Source: Lepiota brunneoincarnata
Lineage: Eukaryota > Basidiomycota > Agaricomycetes > Agaricales > Agaricaceae
Direction: 5' to 3'
Assembly (NCBI GenBank): GCA_023014365.1
Contig: JAEBUN010000014.1
Coordinates: 186,001 to 250,000, forward strand
DNA length: 64,000 nucleotides
A program made the position numbers and the translations under genes. Below, one piece after another: positions 24,384-37,247 of this stretch (its first letter is position 1; every line of letters begins with the position of its first letter). Under the pieces are notes generated by a model. The model was not told where the DNA came from, did not search any database, and saw only the letters and a program-made list of their open reading frames with translations.

Positions 24384-25504
24384 TTACTGCTTATGATCTT
24401 TCTTTGACTTCTTGGATTTCTGTATTGTCTTGTGAACCTTGATGGAAATAGTTATTGTAATCTTCTTGAAGGTTAGCTCCCATAAAACTCTACTATGAAA
24501 TCTACTCACTTTTTGTTTCTTGCAGGATGTGCATCCACCACTTTCCCCCAACCTGTGCTTGCGAACTGTTTGTGGATGCTCCACTACTGGCAATGGTGCC
24601 ATTGCCTTTGTCCATGGCTGCCACAGTCTTGACTGTACTGTAACCTCCCAGTTTGATGGTGGCTGCATTCCTGTGTGTGGTGGTATCAGTGCACTCCTCA
24701 TTCATGCTTGCAATAGCATGATCTGTGCCTGCCTGATATCTACAAAGCTTCTCAGCAAAGTGGGGCATTGTACGTCGAGTTGCCTCACTTCCTGTTTTGG
24801 CTGACACATTTTCACCATTTGTGGATGCTCTGCTACCAGCAATGGCACCATTGCCTTTGTTTGCTGTTGCTACAGTCTTAATTGTACCGTCACCTCCTGG
24901 TTCAGTGGTGGCTGCATTCCTGTGTGTGGTGGTATTGGTGTGCTCCTCATTCACATTTGCATTAACATGATCTGATGCCTATGTGATAACTACAGAGCTT
25001 CTCAGCAAAGTGGGACTTTGTAAGTTGAATTGTCTCACCTCCTATTTTGGCTGATGCGATTTTGGGGCTGTTGTTGCCCCCTTCTCCTGCGAGCATGTGG
25101 GCTTGTCCTGACTGTCAGCTATGGCCATGGAGGGTATTGTTCAGTGCTCTACCTTTGTTATCAGCCTGGGTGAGGGTATTCTGATAACCCTCCATGGTCT
25201 GTCAGCATAACTCTGGTAGGTTGGGAAGTGGAACACCTGCCATGTCTCAATACTCAAGTTGGTTACTGCAACTGCATACCTGAGATGTCAGCCCACGCAA
25301 TTTGGTCAATGATTCAGCTTTGATTGACAACCCAGGTGATGGTTCATGTGATTTGTTTGATGAATCAGTTTCAGTTGTTGACCCAGGTGACAATATCGAA
25401 GCTTCTCCAGGTCCTTGACAAGGACTGGCTTTGCAGCTATGTGTGTCAGGTAAAAGAGCCATTGTGAGTAGTAACTTGAATGACTGACACATCATACTGC
25501 TCAT
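24384..25504 (-). pseudogene. uncharacterised ORF with 82-residue tandem repeat
   Basis: The minus strand opens with MCQSFKLLLTMALLPDTHSC (first Met near 25495) and is Ser/Thr-rich (GPGEASILSPGSTTETDSSN). After two in-frame stops it enters a repeat of 82 codons (246 bases): MNEEHTNTTTHRNAATTEPG at 24954, MNEECTDTTTHRNAATIKLG at 24708, plus a partial unit ending near 25070 (compare MPHFAEKLCRYQAG with KSHFAEKLCSYHIG). I do not recognise the family. Repeated units with shared open frames suggest a once-translated repetitive protein. Confidence 0.45.
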
Positions 25505-26145
25505 TTATCCATGCAGGAGGGCTTGACAAAAGATCACCCAGCTCACTGACTTACTGAGTCAGTGGTACCTAGGCCTATAGCCGGATATACCCCGAGCAAC
25601 AACCATTGGTGGTAGCAGGACCCAGCACTGCAGCCAAGTGAATGGATTCAATGAGTGAATACTGCCTTCTGATTGCTTACGTCCTTATATTAAATGCATG
25701 CTGTTCACCTCTGATCCCCTCCCACCTTGCTACCCACCAGGACATTGACCCGCTGACAATTTATTGCACCAGGGCACCACAAATGAGAGCAGAATATGTG
25801 ATCATTTTGGCCTGCAGGCATTGGTTATCCATAGACGTTGTCACTGATGCATTGCACTAGGGTACTGCACACGCAAATTAGATGTAATGGATGATAGATT
25901 TCATTCCGGTATGTTTGGCCCATTTTCACCAAACACAGCTTATGTCCCTCCTCAGTCCTGACCTCCCCAGCTTACCACCAGACAATGGCAAGTTCCCTCA
26001 CCCAAGTGCCCTTTCCATGTATACCATGGCCAATGTACCTTTGGGAGGTATTCAATTATAGATTCAGAGAAATATTAAAGGACTTTTGTTGCTGATTGCT
26101 ACTTCAGCAGTCACCCACACTCCATTCACAGTGCATTTACTGAAC
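25505..26145. other. no gene recognised
   Basis: No supported frame on either strand. The sequence is CpG-poor. Confidence 0.4.
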
Positions 26146-26802
26146 ATGGCCAACACCAAGAAGACAAATACTGGTGCCTCCAAGAAGTCCACTAGGAAGA
26201 TGATCAACAGCACAGGTAGAAGACCAAGCTCTCAGCAGACATCATCACAGAGACCCACACCCACCACTCTATCCCACAAAACAAACACTCCGCTACAGGC
26301 TGCCACCACTGCCACCACAAAAACTGTGAACACCCCTGCAAGGAAGACAACTACTTCCTGATCAAAAGAGAACAGGCTACTAGCACCACTCCAGGCACGG
26401 ACCCAAACCCTGAATGATACTGACCTGGCCACTAATGCTCTGCTCGCTGTGATCACAAAACAAGAAGGTAAGTCCATTGTTGCCTGGGTACTATCCATGC
26501 AACTAACATTGTTTAGCAGAGATTGATAAGTTGAAGAAAAGCAATGCCTTGAAGGCCAAGGATACAAACGTGAAAGAGATCCCTTACCCCCACGGCACCA
26601 TTATGAGCCTGATGAATGCAATGGGCCTGGGGAATGACAGACAGCTTTATCTGCATTGTCATGTAAGTTGTTCTTCATTTTACTTTCAATGCTAATGCTT
26701 ATCACAGTTGATTGTCAGACAGAACCTTGTGCATGCATCCATACAATCCGATTTTGATTGGAGGCACCAAGACCTAGCTGCCTTAGCCAGAGTTGTAAAT
26801 AT
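26146..26802 (+). pseudogene. uncharacterised basidiomycete repeat-associated protein fragment
   Basis: Starts MANTKKTNTGASKKSTRK. A Ser/Thr/Lys-rich N terminus runs to an in-frame TGA after KTTTS near 26360, continues to LAVITKQE, and is spliced at 26469-26517 to IDKLKKSNALKAKDTNV and then EIPYPHGTIMSLMNAMGLGN. A second intron (about 26662-26706) leads to IVRQNLVHASIQSDFDWRHQ. The pattern EIPxPxGTxxxLxxAMGLxxD with a following LDW/FDW segment is familiar from uncharacterised Agaricomycete proteins. The C-terminal part is not found. Confidence 0.5.
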
Positions 26803-26849
26803 TGTACATTCTTGATCAATTATAATGCCTAGCTATTAATTATGCACAT

Positions 26850-27815
26850 CACACAGGTGCATGGCCATATGATGTTAGTGGGCTTCAAATTGAGGACACA
26901 ATATTATACCTTGTATGTCTCTGGAAAAAGATCAACAATGACTCATGATCAAGTGAAAGAAAAGCACAGAAGGCTCAGTAAGGGTCCAACGATAACCTCA
27001 AACAAAAGAGAACATGACCACTATATTTCTGGAATCAACTCATATGCATGGGACAAATACTAGGACCTCAGTGGCGTGATAATGCCTCAGATCTCGTTCT
27101 TAACTATACTGAATGTTGTGCTAGTAAGAATATTGTTTTGATAGCTTTCCTGGGTTCGGAAAGTCATTCCTGCCCTACTGAACCCATAGCATATGATCTT
27201 TGAGACCTCTAGTCAGAACCTGGTCTCCAACCTTTGTACATTTCTGCAATCATTTCCTGAGGAACCCCAATTGCTAGAATCGAGCTCAGCACATAAAGAA
27301 GAAGCGATGGCCCACTGCCGGTGATGACCATGGGACCATCATCTCACCAGCATGGATAGTATGTGCTGCCTAATGTTGAGAGAGAGCCAAAGTTGGGAAT
27401 TGGAGATGAGTTGGAGGGGGATGAATGGCACAGCCCCTGAGAGCACAGGCCAAGTGATCAAAAGACTATTTGTATAAGGTGGGGTTCAGGTCAAGTCATT
27501 TTCAGAGGAGACATAGCTATTGTAGGGCTAGAATGAAATGAGCTGGTTGGAATTGGGAAATGCGTCGTCTTACATCTTCCTTCAGCCAGAATGTGTGGAT
27601 CATCATCAAAGTTCACCCTTTCCTCCTAACAAAGCACACACAGTGGAATATACCATGCCCTTCGCTCACACGAACCATACTCAGACATGTCTCGGACAGA
27701 CTGAGCATGAATTCCAGTGCAGTTGAGCACATGGTTGAGCGTGCTTGTTCTTTGTCCTTAAGGTTAGGATTGGTCATGCTTAGGAAGGCGGAAATACAAC
27801 GCCACAATGGGGAGG
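26850..27815 (+). repeat. diverged direct repeat, copy 1
   Basis: About 960 bases align in the same orientation with 30720-31735. Shared blocks include the segments around TCTCTGGAAAAA, TTTCCTGGGTTC, GTGATCAAAAGACTAT and CTAGAATGAAATGAG. By eye identity is around 75-80 percent with small indels. No intact frame is common to both, so the unit is either a dead gene family or a non-coding element. Confidence 0.7.
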
Positions 27816-28196
27816 AATGAGACAGTCACACCAGTGATGATCTCATGTGAGCTGGGATCATGTGGGAGTCTTAATCTGCTTTCAGCTTTAGCAGCCCTGC
27901 AACTCTATTATTCATTCCTTTTAATTCTAGGTGCATGCAACGAAACATCAGTGCCTCCTGGCCATGGTATCTCACAGGAATATATCCCCTGATCAATCAA
28001 TGTGTAAAAGAAACATCTTCCAATAGATTGTGAAAATATCTCCTTTCTATGACATAGATAAATTGGAAACCTCACATAAACAAGGAAGTACAGGCATTGG
28101 AGGCAGAAGATACTTCAGTCCAAAACATTCATAGGGGCAGCAGTTCAAGCACTGCAGGAGCAATCTGACAAAGCAGCCTCAGCACGAGCCAGCCAT

Positions 28197-28832
28197 TTAG
28201 AAAGAAGGGAGCATACCATCCACAGGTAATACATACACCACAATTCCAACATTGCTCCATCCAAAGCTGTTAACTAATTCATTATGTTCCTGCAAGTTTG
28301 TGGTGTACCAATGGTCCCCTGGCCCAGACGCTCCATAGAGGGGGACACTTCCACAAATCTGCATAGGATACACGTAACTGTGCAGTATCCCAGCCCCAAA
28401 GCCACTTGGAGGGGGTGGAGGGTTTCTATTTTGGGAGGCTAGGTACATTCAATCTACGGTTGTAGGATTGAAGTATGCATAAAGGGGGATGGTATTGGGC
28501 TGTCCAGCAGAGATCCATGCTCTGTGGGAAGGTCCGTTGATCTCCCAATGGTCCCCACGCACGTCTGTGTCAACAAACCCTGGGAGGATGCCTAATCCGT
28601 GCACCACACCTACAGTTTGGAATGCACTGTAGATTGTGAATGCCCATGATGGATCTCCACAAGTGTCAGTGGCTCGACGCTGCTTTGAAGGATTACATAG
28701 TAAGTGTCATAAACAAAGGGGCATGTAAGAATGAGCTCTAATACGCACAGATGGAATATTAATGGGTTTGCAATTGGCTGAGATATGGCTCAGCAGAAGA
28801 GCCGTGAAAAGGGTAAAGAAGATGTTCTTCAT
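28197..28832 (-). pseudogene. secreted DUF5648-type repeat protein, one in-frame stop
   Basis: The start at 28832 gives MKNIFFTLFTALLLSHISAN, a clear signal peptide. An intron with GTGCGT donor follows NIPS, then QRRATDTCGDPSWAFTIYSA, NTIPLYAYFNPTTVD, a TGA, MYLASQNRNPPPPPSGFGAG, ICGSVPLYGASGPGDHWYTT and GIVVYVLPVDG to a stop at 28197. The paired PLYxxxNPxxxDHxYT / GWxxxGIxxYV pattern is that of DUF5648-type secreted repeats. TATATAAGAGG lies about 100 bases upstream of the start on the same strand. A close paralogue with the same signal peptide, intron position and promoter is at 61.4 kb. Confidence 0.72.
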
Positions 28833-28989
28833 TATAATAGTTCATGCACAGGGCGAAGGGGTAAAAGACCTGTTGTGTGAGTTGGGTGTTGAGCTGGACA
28901 AAGACTTAGACACTCTATGTCTCCCTCTTATATACAAATCCATATGCATTGCTCCTCCAATGTTCAGGTACTAGTGCATGTGGCTCAGG

Positions 28990-30719
28990 AACGCACCCAT
29001 AGTACATTGGAGCACCTTGAATCCAAACATCTGAAGACCTTATTGGCTCAGGAAGGTGAGATTACTTGCTCTATCTATCAATGTCTGTAGGATCTGGTGG
29101 GTGCTGATGACTTCCCGGTGTTCTTTCATTCTTGGTCAATTTTGCATCTCTCTTTAGACTGATGGGACACATGGAAGGTGGCGGCTTAGCGAAATGACAG
29201 TTCCATTATTGTGTTCTCAAGTCTTGCCACGCAGGTGTCAGGTCATCTTGGAACATGTTCAAATCTAGTCTAATTGTTGAAAAAAGCGTGCAACGGCGGC
29301 GTGTTCGTTTGGCCTCGGTGAGCTCGTGAGGCAAACGGATGGCTACATACAACTCGAGTAGACTACTTAAATAATATCTACAACAATAAGGTCCGTAAAC
29401 AATAAAACAATTTCAAATTGCATGCATCGCGCAGGCTTGCATGATGCCAGAATTCCAACACTAATTGTTGCAGCCGAAGGCATGTGCAAATTGCTGACTC
29501 TAAGCATGTAGCTTGAAACTACACTGATGTTGAAGATGGCTGTTGGACTCCAGTGCATTTGCTGTGTCACAGATCATAGTCCTAATGGCCAGTTAATGAT
29601 GAGAAACAAATTACCACTTGGAGAGTTAATGATGTGTAAATAGAATGCCGTGCGATGATACTAGTGATGGAAACACTAGAACAATAATCTCAGGAGTCGG
29701 TGGCAGACAGAAATGGGATGACTGGTTAAGTGGTGAGCGGTAATCCCAGGAGTCGGCAGTGGACGAGAATAGTAATTAGCAAAGTAGCAACCAAACTAGG
29801 AATCAGTACCTGAATGGAATGGGGTGACCCTGTTAAGTGATGAAAGATGTTCCCAGGAGTCAGCATTGGATGAGAGTGGTCCCTGGGGAAAATAGCCCAA
29901 AATACCATTATTCCTGGGAGATTAAGTATATTAATAATCCACCCCCTAGCTCAGAACATTCAGCCACTATGACAACTGTCAAAGGATATAGGGTCGCCAC
30001 TCACCTAGCCGTCATTTCCACATCCATATCTATATAGCTCTTCAGAACACCACTGATCTGAGGATGGCTAGAATTCCGCTGGTGCGCTGATTCATCCTGG
30101 TATCTCAAATTCTCTGGCAAGATTGAGTGGTTCAAAACTAAGCACTGGAATGAATCTTCATATTGAGGAAACATAATGCCCTGTATTTCGTGCGCATACC
30201 ACAAAACAACTGATCGTAGCTCAAATCCATATGAGTCCGTAGCATTGGATTTGAAGGTCTCAAAGGGGAACAGCACTGTGCCATGAGCAACAGCAAGCTA
30301 CCTGTAAGCTCCTGCTCAACCGAGGATTGCATCAACTATCTGTCACACACCCACAACAGTCCCAGGTATCCCGGATCTAGACGCGATTGAGCATTTCCTA
30401 GCACCCACTCTGGGGGGTGGCTTGACAGTCAGAACAGTACCATATGCACATGTTAGCCATAAATAAATCCCAACAGACAAGGGACTTCCCGTGCACTGTG
30501 CGCTAAACAGCTATAGCCCTCATGTGCCACTAGCTACTGTAGGTGAGAAATCATGTGCTTGCTTCCATTGATCCTGTTCTACAGCTTCCTTGCAAGCCCA
30601 TGTTATCCAATGAGTGGATGAAGCCATCCGATCTCAAGTTTTTTTCCCTCTGGTAGCTGGGGTTGGACGCATCTGCTGGCACCTGGCCCTGGATGATACC
30701 AGTTAAACAGGGATGCGGA
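28990..30719. other. no gene; hairpin and short tandem repeat
   Basis: Holds a hairpin at about 29307-29339 (CGTTTGGCCTC pairing with GAGGCAAACG) and a two-to-three-unit repeat at about 29690-29890 with the core CCCAGGAGTC and GTTAAGTG, spaced about 100 bases. No coding frame is supported. Confidence 0.45.
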
Positions 30720-31735
30720 GGCCCTATGAGGGTGGTGTGTCAAATCGAAGACACAATATTGTGCCCTGTATGCACGTCTCTGGAAAAATATCAACAATGA
30801 CTCATGGCCAAGCAAAAGCAAGTCCGAAGAATGCAGAAGGCTAAGCAAAGAGTTCAATGGTAGTCTCCAATGGAAGAGAAGATGACCGTTATATTTCTGG
30901 AATTGACCCACATGCATGGAAGAAAGGCCAGGACCCCAGTCGTGTGACAATGCCCACATCTTGTTCTCTTCTGTGTCAACTGGAGGTACTGAACGTTGAG
31001 CTAGTAAAGATATTTTTTTGATGACTTTCCTGGGTTCAAAAATAATTGCTGTTACACTGAACCCATAGTATATGATCCTCAAAACACCTGGTCAGGACCT
31101 GTTCTCCAACTTTGTACATCTTTGCCATATACTATACATTGCCTGGGGAACCCCAAGCACTAAACTCAAGCTCAGCATATAAAGAAACAGCATGGAAAAC
31201 TATGACTCACTGTCGGCGATGACCATGGGACTATCATGTTGGGCACTCCTGTCACATCTCACCAGCATGGATGGTATGTGTTGCCCAAATGTTGAGAGAA
31301 CGACAAAGTTGGGGATTGGGGATGAGTCAGAGTATCTGAAAAAGCAGAGGAAGAACCGCATGGCCACTGAGGGCACAGGCAAAGTGATCAAAAGACTATC
31401 TGCATAGGGCAAGGTTCAGGTCGGATGATTATTGTCAGAGGAGCCGTAGCTGTTGGATGGCTAGAATGAAATGAGTTGGTTGGAATTGAGAGATGCATTA
31501 TCTTACATCATCCTTCAGCCAGAAGTTCTGTATCCCCATCGTCGTCAAAAATCACCCACTCCTCCTAAAGAAGCATACACGGTGACATCTACTTGCCCTT
31601 TGATCTTACAAGCCATACTCGGACTGTAACTCGGACACATTGACCAGGTTAGGCACATGGTCGAATATGCCTGTTCTTTGTCCTTCAGCTAGGGGTTGGC
31701 TGCGCCTAGGGAGGATGGAAACACAATGGCACCCT
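30720..31735 (+). repeat. diverged direct repeat, copy 2
   Basis: Partner of 26850-27815 in the same orientation, about 3.9 kb away. The copy is slightly longer. No intact ORF is shared. Confidence 0.7.
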
Positions 31736-32864
31736 GATGGAAACTACTGGGAGAAGATGGTTGAGTGGTGCTGGGTATGGGATTGCTATTGATGGTGGGG
31801 AGGATGAGCCGAGATAGCTTGTAGATGCGGTGAGACGTGCAGAGGGGCGCGAGGGTGGAAAGATATTGAGTAAGATGTTGATAGTTGGTTTTGAAGGTGG
31901 TAGATAGCTTGAGAGTGGGTGAGAGAAAATGAAAACTTGTTAGATGGCTTGTCTGATTCCCTTGTCACCCTGGAAAAGCTTGAGACAGAGAGAACCTTTG
32001 TAAGTCTGCAATGCATTAGCAGTTGCTGCATGATGTAAACACCTGTTTGTCAGCCATGGATTTCCCCGATTCGGCTCAACCTGGTCTGACCCACTGGAAT
32101 GCCAAATACACCTCTCGCTTATGGCCCATGCAGGTAACTTTTGGTGTGCTAGTCCCACCAGATGTGTCGCCTTACCGAGTTACACCCTCACGCTGATCAG
32201 ACTAAAGAGGCAAGGAGGACTAGGATTGCTTGGGACATAGCGCCGGTGAAAGGATAATGATGATGCAGGTGGCAATTAAACACTGTGGCAAGTAGTTGTA
32301 CCAAGTACATTGAGTATGAGAGATGAGCCACGGACACACATAGTTCATCTCTCACCAGAAAATTTGGCAGAAACTTGCAACTAGTGGGTTTACTAGGTTA
32401 ACAATGAATACTCGACATGCCAACGCAGCCTTGGAGGATCTATTTCAGATTAAGAAGACTTCCATGAAAAGGGAATGGCTCTATTATTGCAAAACAAAGG
32501 GTCTTACCAGTCTGGCACTGCAACAGACACAAACAAAAGTAGATAGCAGTCCCCCTTGTGCTGTTGTGGCCTAAGCAGACAAAAGAACCAGCCACATAGA
32601 ATGAAGTGAAGCCTTGCTGAAGAATGCAAGGAATGCACAAGTGATGGTGGAACTTTTTACATCCAATAAGTTGTGTGGAGGTGAGAGTTTGAGTGTTGAT
32701 GATGCATAAAATTTGAAAGAAAGCAACTTGGAATGACAAGGTCTCAGGCCTGGACCTGTGAACTTTGGCCAGCCCTGTCCGAATTTGCACCCCGCATACG
32801 CTTCTCAAGGATTTGTGCCCCTTTTTTTGTTTGACAGGTCCCAGTTCCACCACCAAAATCTTCA
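31736..32864. other. no gene recognised
   Basis: Short open frames on both strands have no recognisable motif and no splice-consistent neighbours. Confidence 0.4.
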
Positions 32865-34189
32865 ATCATATGTTTCCCCATCATGACCACATTGCTTCCT
32901 CACAAGGATCCTCTGCCTCAGTTCACTGGCATCACACTGGCTCTGCCACTGTTCAGACACCCAAGCGTCACGCCTCTTCATGCAACATTGGGACAGACAC
33001 CTGACTAGTGAACTGCATGCTTTGTGGCTCCAGACTCTGGTTGAATTGTAGACTAGTGAGCTTTTCCTCTGTGTCCGCCTTCCATCTCCTTCCCATGGCA
33101 ATGCGATATACAACAAGGAGGTAGGCAAATATCTGAAAATTCCAGAGATCAGGTGACTGTGTCTTTACGATAAAAGCCGATTACCTCACTTGAATAAAGG
33201 GCCGAGTGGCAGTAAACAAGTAACCCAAAGCCAGAATTGCACCATCTGGACTGTCACGAAAAATCAAGCCTGTAAATATTATTCCTAGAATTATCCACAC
33301 AGATTCAAGAGCAAAGGATTCAACAAGCATGGATATAATCGACGTGTATTGACTAGCAATGTTGGAATGGCCTGATGGGTATATCACAAGTGAAAAAAAG
33401 GTTGGCGTTGATTGAAACTTCCAGAATGAAACATACCCATGACTTTTATGTGTTGCCTCTGGACTACAGCAATCCATGCGATGGTCAGGATGGTAACAAC
33501 CAGAGGGACCGATAAACCAAAACTCTGAAAGATAAAGAGCCACACAAGTCTGTGTGCCTCTGGTTGGGTGATGACCACAACAAGCATGATATCAATGGCT
33601 GCTGTTTCCCTGATTTGCATTATTAATGGTCTAATCATGTCGAATGTCCAATGACTTACCCATGCATGCGAGATACAGCAGAATGGGCAGTATCACAATG
33701 GGAATGTAATACCGTGATGCATTACCCCATATAACCCATAGGCGCCAGATCTGATACCAACGAGAACGTAACACCTTAGAAGAAGCAGCCACGTGGATCA
33801 ACAAAACAGCTTACCTGGACACCAAACATCATAGAATCAATCAGAATACCTGCAGCATACCCTACGAAGGCGATTGGTAGTGGTGTGAAAATAGCTGCAA
33901 AGTAAACCAAACCACCACCCAGGTAATCTGCATGGTCGATGAAAGAAATTTGCAAGCCTCAAGCATCCACCGCAAGTCCGAGGAGTCCACAAACCATAAC
34001 GAGGGACATAGACAGAAGTGTGATGATACTATGTCTGCGTTGGTGCGGATCCTTGAGCTGGAGGTATGACAGTCAAGCGCAGAAGATGTATAGTGCAAAC
34101 ATGAAGCCATATAGGACGCCCTCTATGGTTGTCCTGACAAGGAGATTTGCCCCCACAAACATGAGAAAATCAGCTTCTGAACCAGCCAT
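32865..34189 (-). pseudogene. seven-helix membrane protein of the basidiomycete integral-membrane family
   Basis: Start MAGSEADFLMFVGANLLVRT at 34189. Hydrophobic helices follow in GVLYGFMFALYIFCA, SIITLLSMSLVMVCGLLGLA, LVYFAAIFTPLPIAFVGYAA, then after an intron IWRLWVIWGNASRYYIPIVI and LPILLYLACM. After further introns come GLSVPLVVTILTIAWIAVVQ, YTSIISMLVESFALESVWII and ALGYLFTAT, ending in a basic cytoplasmic tail (RIAMGRRWRRTQRKS). The HADYxGG loop and IWRLWVIW segment are hallmarks of a large basidiomycete family of unknown ligand. Two TGA codons (in CA*LSYLQ and DA*GLQIS) disable it; both could derive from CGA. Confidence 0.72.
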
Positions 34190-35718
34190 GGCAATATCTG
34201 GGGGGCTGTTGGAGGTATGGGAGATATGAGTGGAGCTAAACACAAGGAGTTGTTATAGATATAGCCTCCCCCGATGCCTCTCAGCATCTTCCAGACAGTT
34301 TTGCAGACTCAAGGAGGATTTGGTGCATCATCCCCAAGGCAGTACAATGCTCACTAAGAAGGGGTCGTCCCAAACTATATATGGATCAAATCAACACCAT
34401 AACACTGTTCCTGCAGGTACTGTCGCATTTGTAGACTAGGCTGTAGAGCTAGATGCCGTGGTTCCCACACCTTTGTTGGGTTCTGGTCCCAGAACTTTGG
34501 TCATATGCTTTGGTGGGATTTCTTTGGTTGTTCTATAGAAAATTGATACAACTGACAAGGTTGGTGGTGTCTGCTCATAAAGTCAATACGAGTCAAGCGA
34601 GCATCCCCACACTCGGGCTCATGCACAACATGTGACTGAGCTTTCATAGCAGTATCGTTCACCTATCAAAACTGGAAGAACATCAAGCTAGAAGCCAGGA
34701 GGAGTGATGCAGCAATCAGCCTATTTCTGTTTCCCCAGGCCCAATTTGTTGCTCAAGTGATGGTGGGATGTAGAGCATATATATATCATGAATGATACCT
34801 AAGAAAATACTTGGACTTATTGTTGTCTGAATGTAGAGTTGAGCCAGATGTCCAATGTATCCACATGATGCATGCCACAGAGTCTCAAAGCGTATGTCTC
34901 ATATAACCCCTGTCCTTCATTCTCATTGTTTGAGGTAGAGCTAAGTGACTTGATCAGGAGTAGTGTATCACTGATACTATGAAAAACAATCACCTTGGAG
35001 AGACAGTTACAAAAAAAGTAAAAAAGTGAGGTGCTTGAGCTTTCAAGGTTACGGTTGCAGCCAATTTTGAAGCCGACGAGACTTCAGTGCTCAGGTTATC
35101 TTTCTGACTTGCAAATACTCCAGTAGTTAATTATATTGTCCTTCAAGGGCCCAAGGGACCTGTACAGCCCACTTACAAAGATCCCCGGCCCCACCTACAA
35201 GTTCCCCAACCTGGACAATCACCAGAATATGAGCTCATTCCTAATGTGTGTCCTGAAGAGAATGTGAAGAAAAATTCGGTTCACTGGTTATTATATAAGA
35301 ATTGGTAAGCTGCAGGTGGATCAATCAAATGGTGGGTTGGGTTGTCCTACTTGGTCACACAACTACCAATTCCAAACTCAATATAGGTGCTGTTGAGAGG
35401 CACACAGTTTGGGGTGACCCGACCGTGCTCTGGCGGCGCATGTGAGGTCAAGGGGGCCCTATCTAACGAGGTGTCTCGGATCATCACCTAAGGGAAGGGC
35501 CAAATGCTGCATCTGATGTTCCTCGACACAGGTTGCACTTGATGCCACGGAAATACAAGAAGTACTGGCTTACACCAGTATAATACACGGTCTCAGCAGG
35601 CATGAGTGAATTTAGCAAGATCAATTTCACTATACATGATACAAATCATTACAAACAGCACATAGTGACAAGCAACTGGAATGTTTATGTATGTACACCA
35701 TCACCCGAGTCAAGGGTG
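34190..35718. other. no gene recognised
   Basis: Nothing supported on either strand between the membrane-protein start and the GTPase end. Confidence 0.4.
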
Positions 35719-37030
35719 TCAGTTACAGGCAGTCCCGAACACATTCCTTAGCTTGCACAATCCTTCTTCTTTCTGTGCTTTCTCGAGCACTCCAAGGCAT
35801 TGTTTCATCATGTTTAGATCCTTCTTGACAGATTTGACAATTGTATATGCTGTGCTGTTGTTGCATAACTGCTCAAGGTTTGTTTCAAGCAACAAGACCA
35901 TTTTTTGAACTTGACCTGCAAAACTGCTGGATAGGGATAGGTTGGCGTACTCTCAAATGAGGCTAGAGATTGTGTGAGTTGTGTGGTGCAGCTTGGCATC
36001 AATTTGAGCAAGCCGGCGATTAAACCATTTTATCAGGTCCTCTTTACCCTTCTTGTCCTTTACCGCACACTTGTATTGTTTTTTGGCCTTGTGATCAGTT
36101 GTGGTCTGTGTGCTGTCAACCAGTTTCCAGATGGAGTTGTAATGGTGATGTAGGTCGTGTGAATGGCCACATTCAATGCACTTGGACCTATCAGTTGGGT
36201 GAGAAAATGCAGTACAGTTGCTGAGTTTTGTGGGGTCAATTGAGTAGGTAAGGTAGCACCCTACGTGACAATTGCTGTAGCAACCAGGGGAACTGCACAA
36301 GGTATTGTGCTTGGGGGTGTCGACATATTTGTAGACCTTCTGGCTGATCGTGGATGTGTACTCCCAGAACTGTTCCATCATCTAGAAATTGTGGTGCAGA
36401 TAAGTTTGTCGCGCCACTCCATACAAAAGAATCGCTTACCATTTCTGTACCCTTCAACTCTGCTTCTATCCTGAGCAATTTCTGTTTTTGTTCTGCCACT
36501 TGATCCATTGCCGCAAGTGCGCTAGAGATCTGTTTATCGATGTTCTGTGATTGTTCATAGAGCATCGCAATGTTATTGGTAGGCTGAGGCTCAAGCTTGT
36601 CAACCCAATTAAATATTTCGGCAAGCTGGGCCAGGGCCTTCAAGTGAGCATCGATCACAGAAGCTTCTAACACTTTTCGAAGCTTATCATCATGTTTAAC
36701 CCCCATATTCTGCTTATTGCAAACAAGCTTTTTGTGCAGAGCAACAGGATTGTTGATAATGAACTTTTCATTCCCACATAGCGTTTGGGGTAGGGAATCC
36801 ACTGCAAAGTTCCACTGCAGAATATTGGACACATTGGTAAAAAGAAAACTGATGTTTTGAGCGAGCATTTTCAGAAACATGGCTGAGAGTGCGGACAGCA
36901 CATAGTCTATAGCAACGTCCAGGTGCGAAAGAGTGCTGTTCACAAGAATGATGACCGCATCGACAGTTGTAACATGAGTTGTGATAGCCTCAGCAATACT
37001 GGCCTTGTGTTTCATGTCATGAGCAATGCT
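35719..37030 (-). pseudogene. back part of the P-loop GTPase gene
   Basis: Reads IAHDMKHKASIAEAITTHVT, VDAVIILVNSTLSHLDVAID, FLFTNVS (in the position of a G4/G5 region), then VDKLEPQPTNNIAMLYEQSQ and a helical segment. An intron (about 36382-36440) leads to a Cys/His-rich block (CSSPGCYSNCHVGC, then CIECGHSHDLHHHYNSIW) and coiled coil to the stop. One TGA interrupts it (ISSLI*EYANLSLS near 35954). The family has an N-terminal G domain followed by exactly this tail. The N-terminal half is at 9.05-9.44 kb on the other strand, with gypsy-B between them once the inversion is undone. Confidence 0.75.
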
Positions 37031-37247
37031 GGGGGGACTTATGCAGGTTTTGCCCTTGCGAAGGGGCTCATCAGAGGGCTTAACTGCTGCCCTAACCTGC
37101 CTTGGCTCATGTAGTGACAGAATTAGACTACCTAACTTAGGATGGCTGTGGGGGAGTATGAATCAATATATTAATTGATCTGCCGGACTGGCTAGTGCGC
37201 CAGGGTGCCTCTGGGACCCCGTACAGGTAGGTAGGAAGGGGGGCTGG

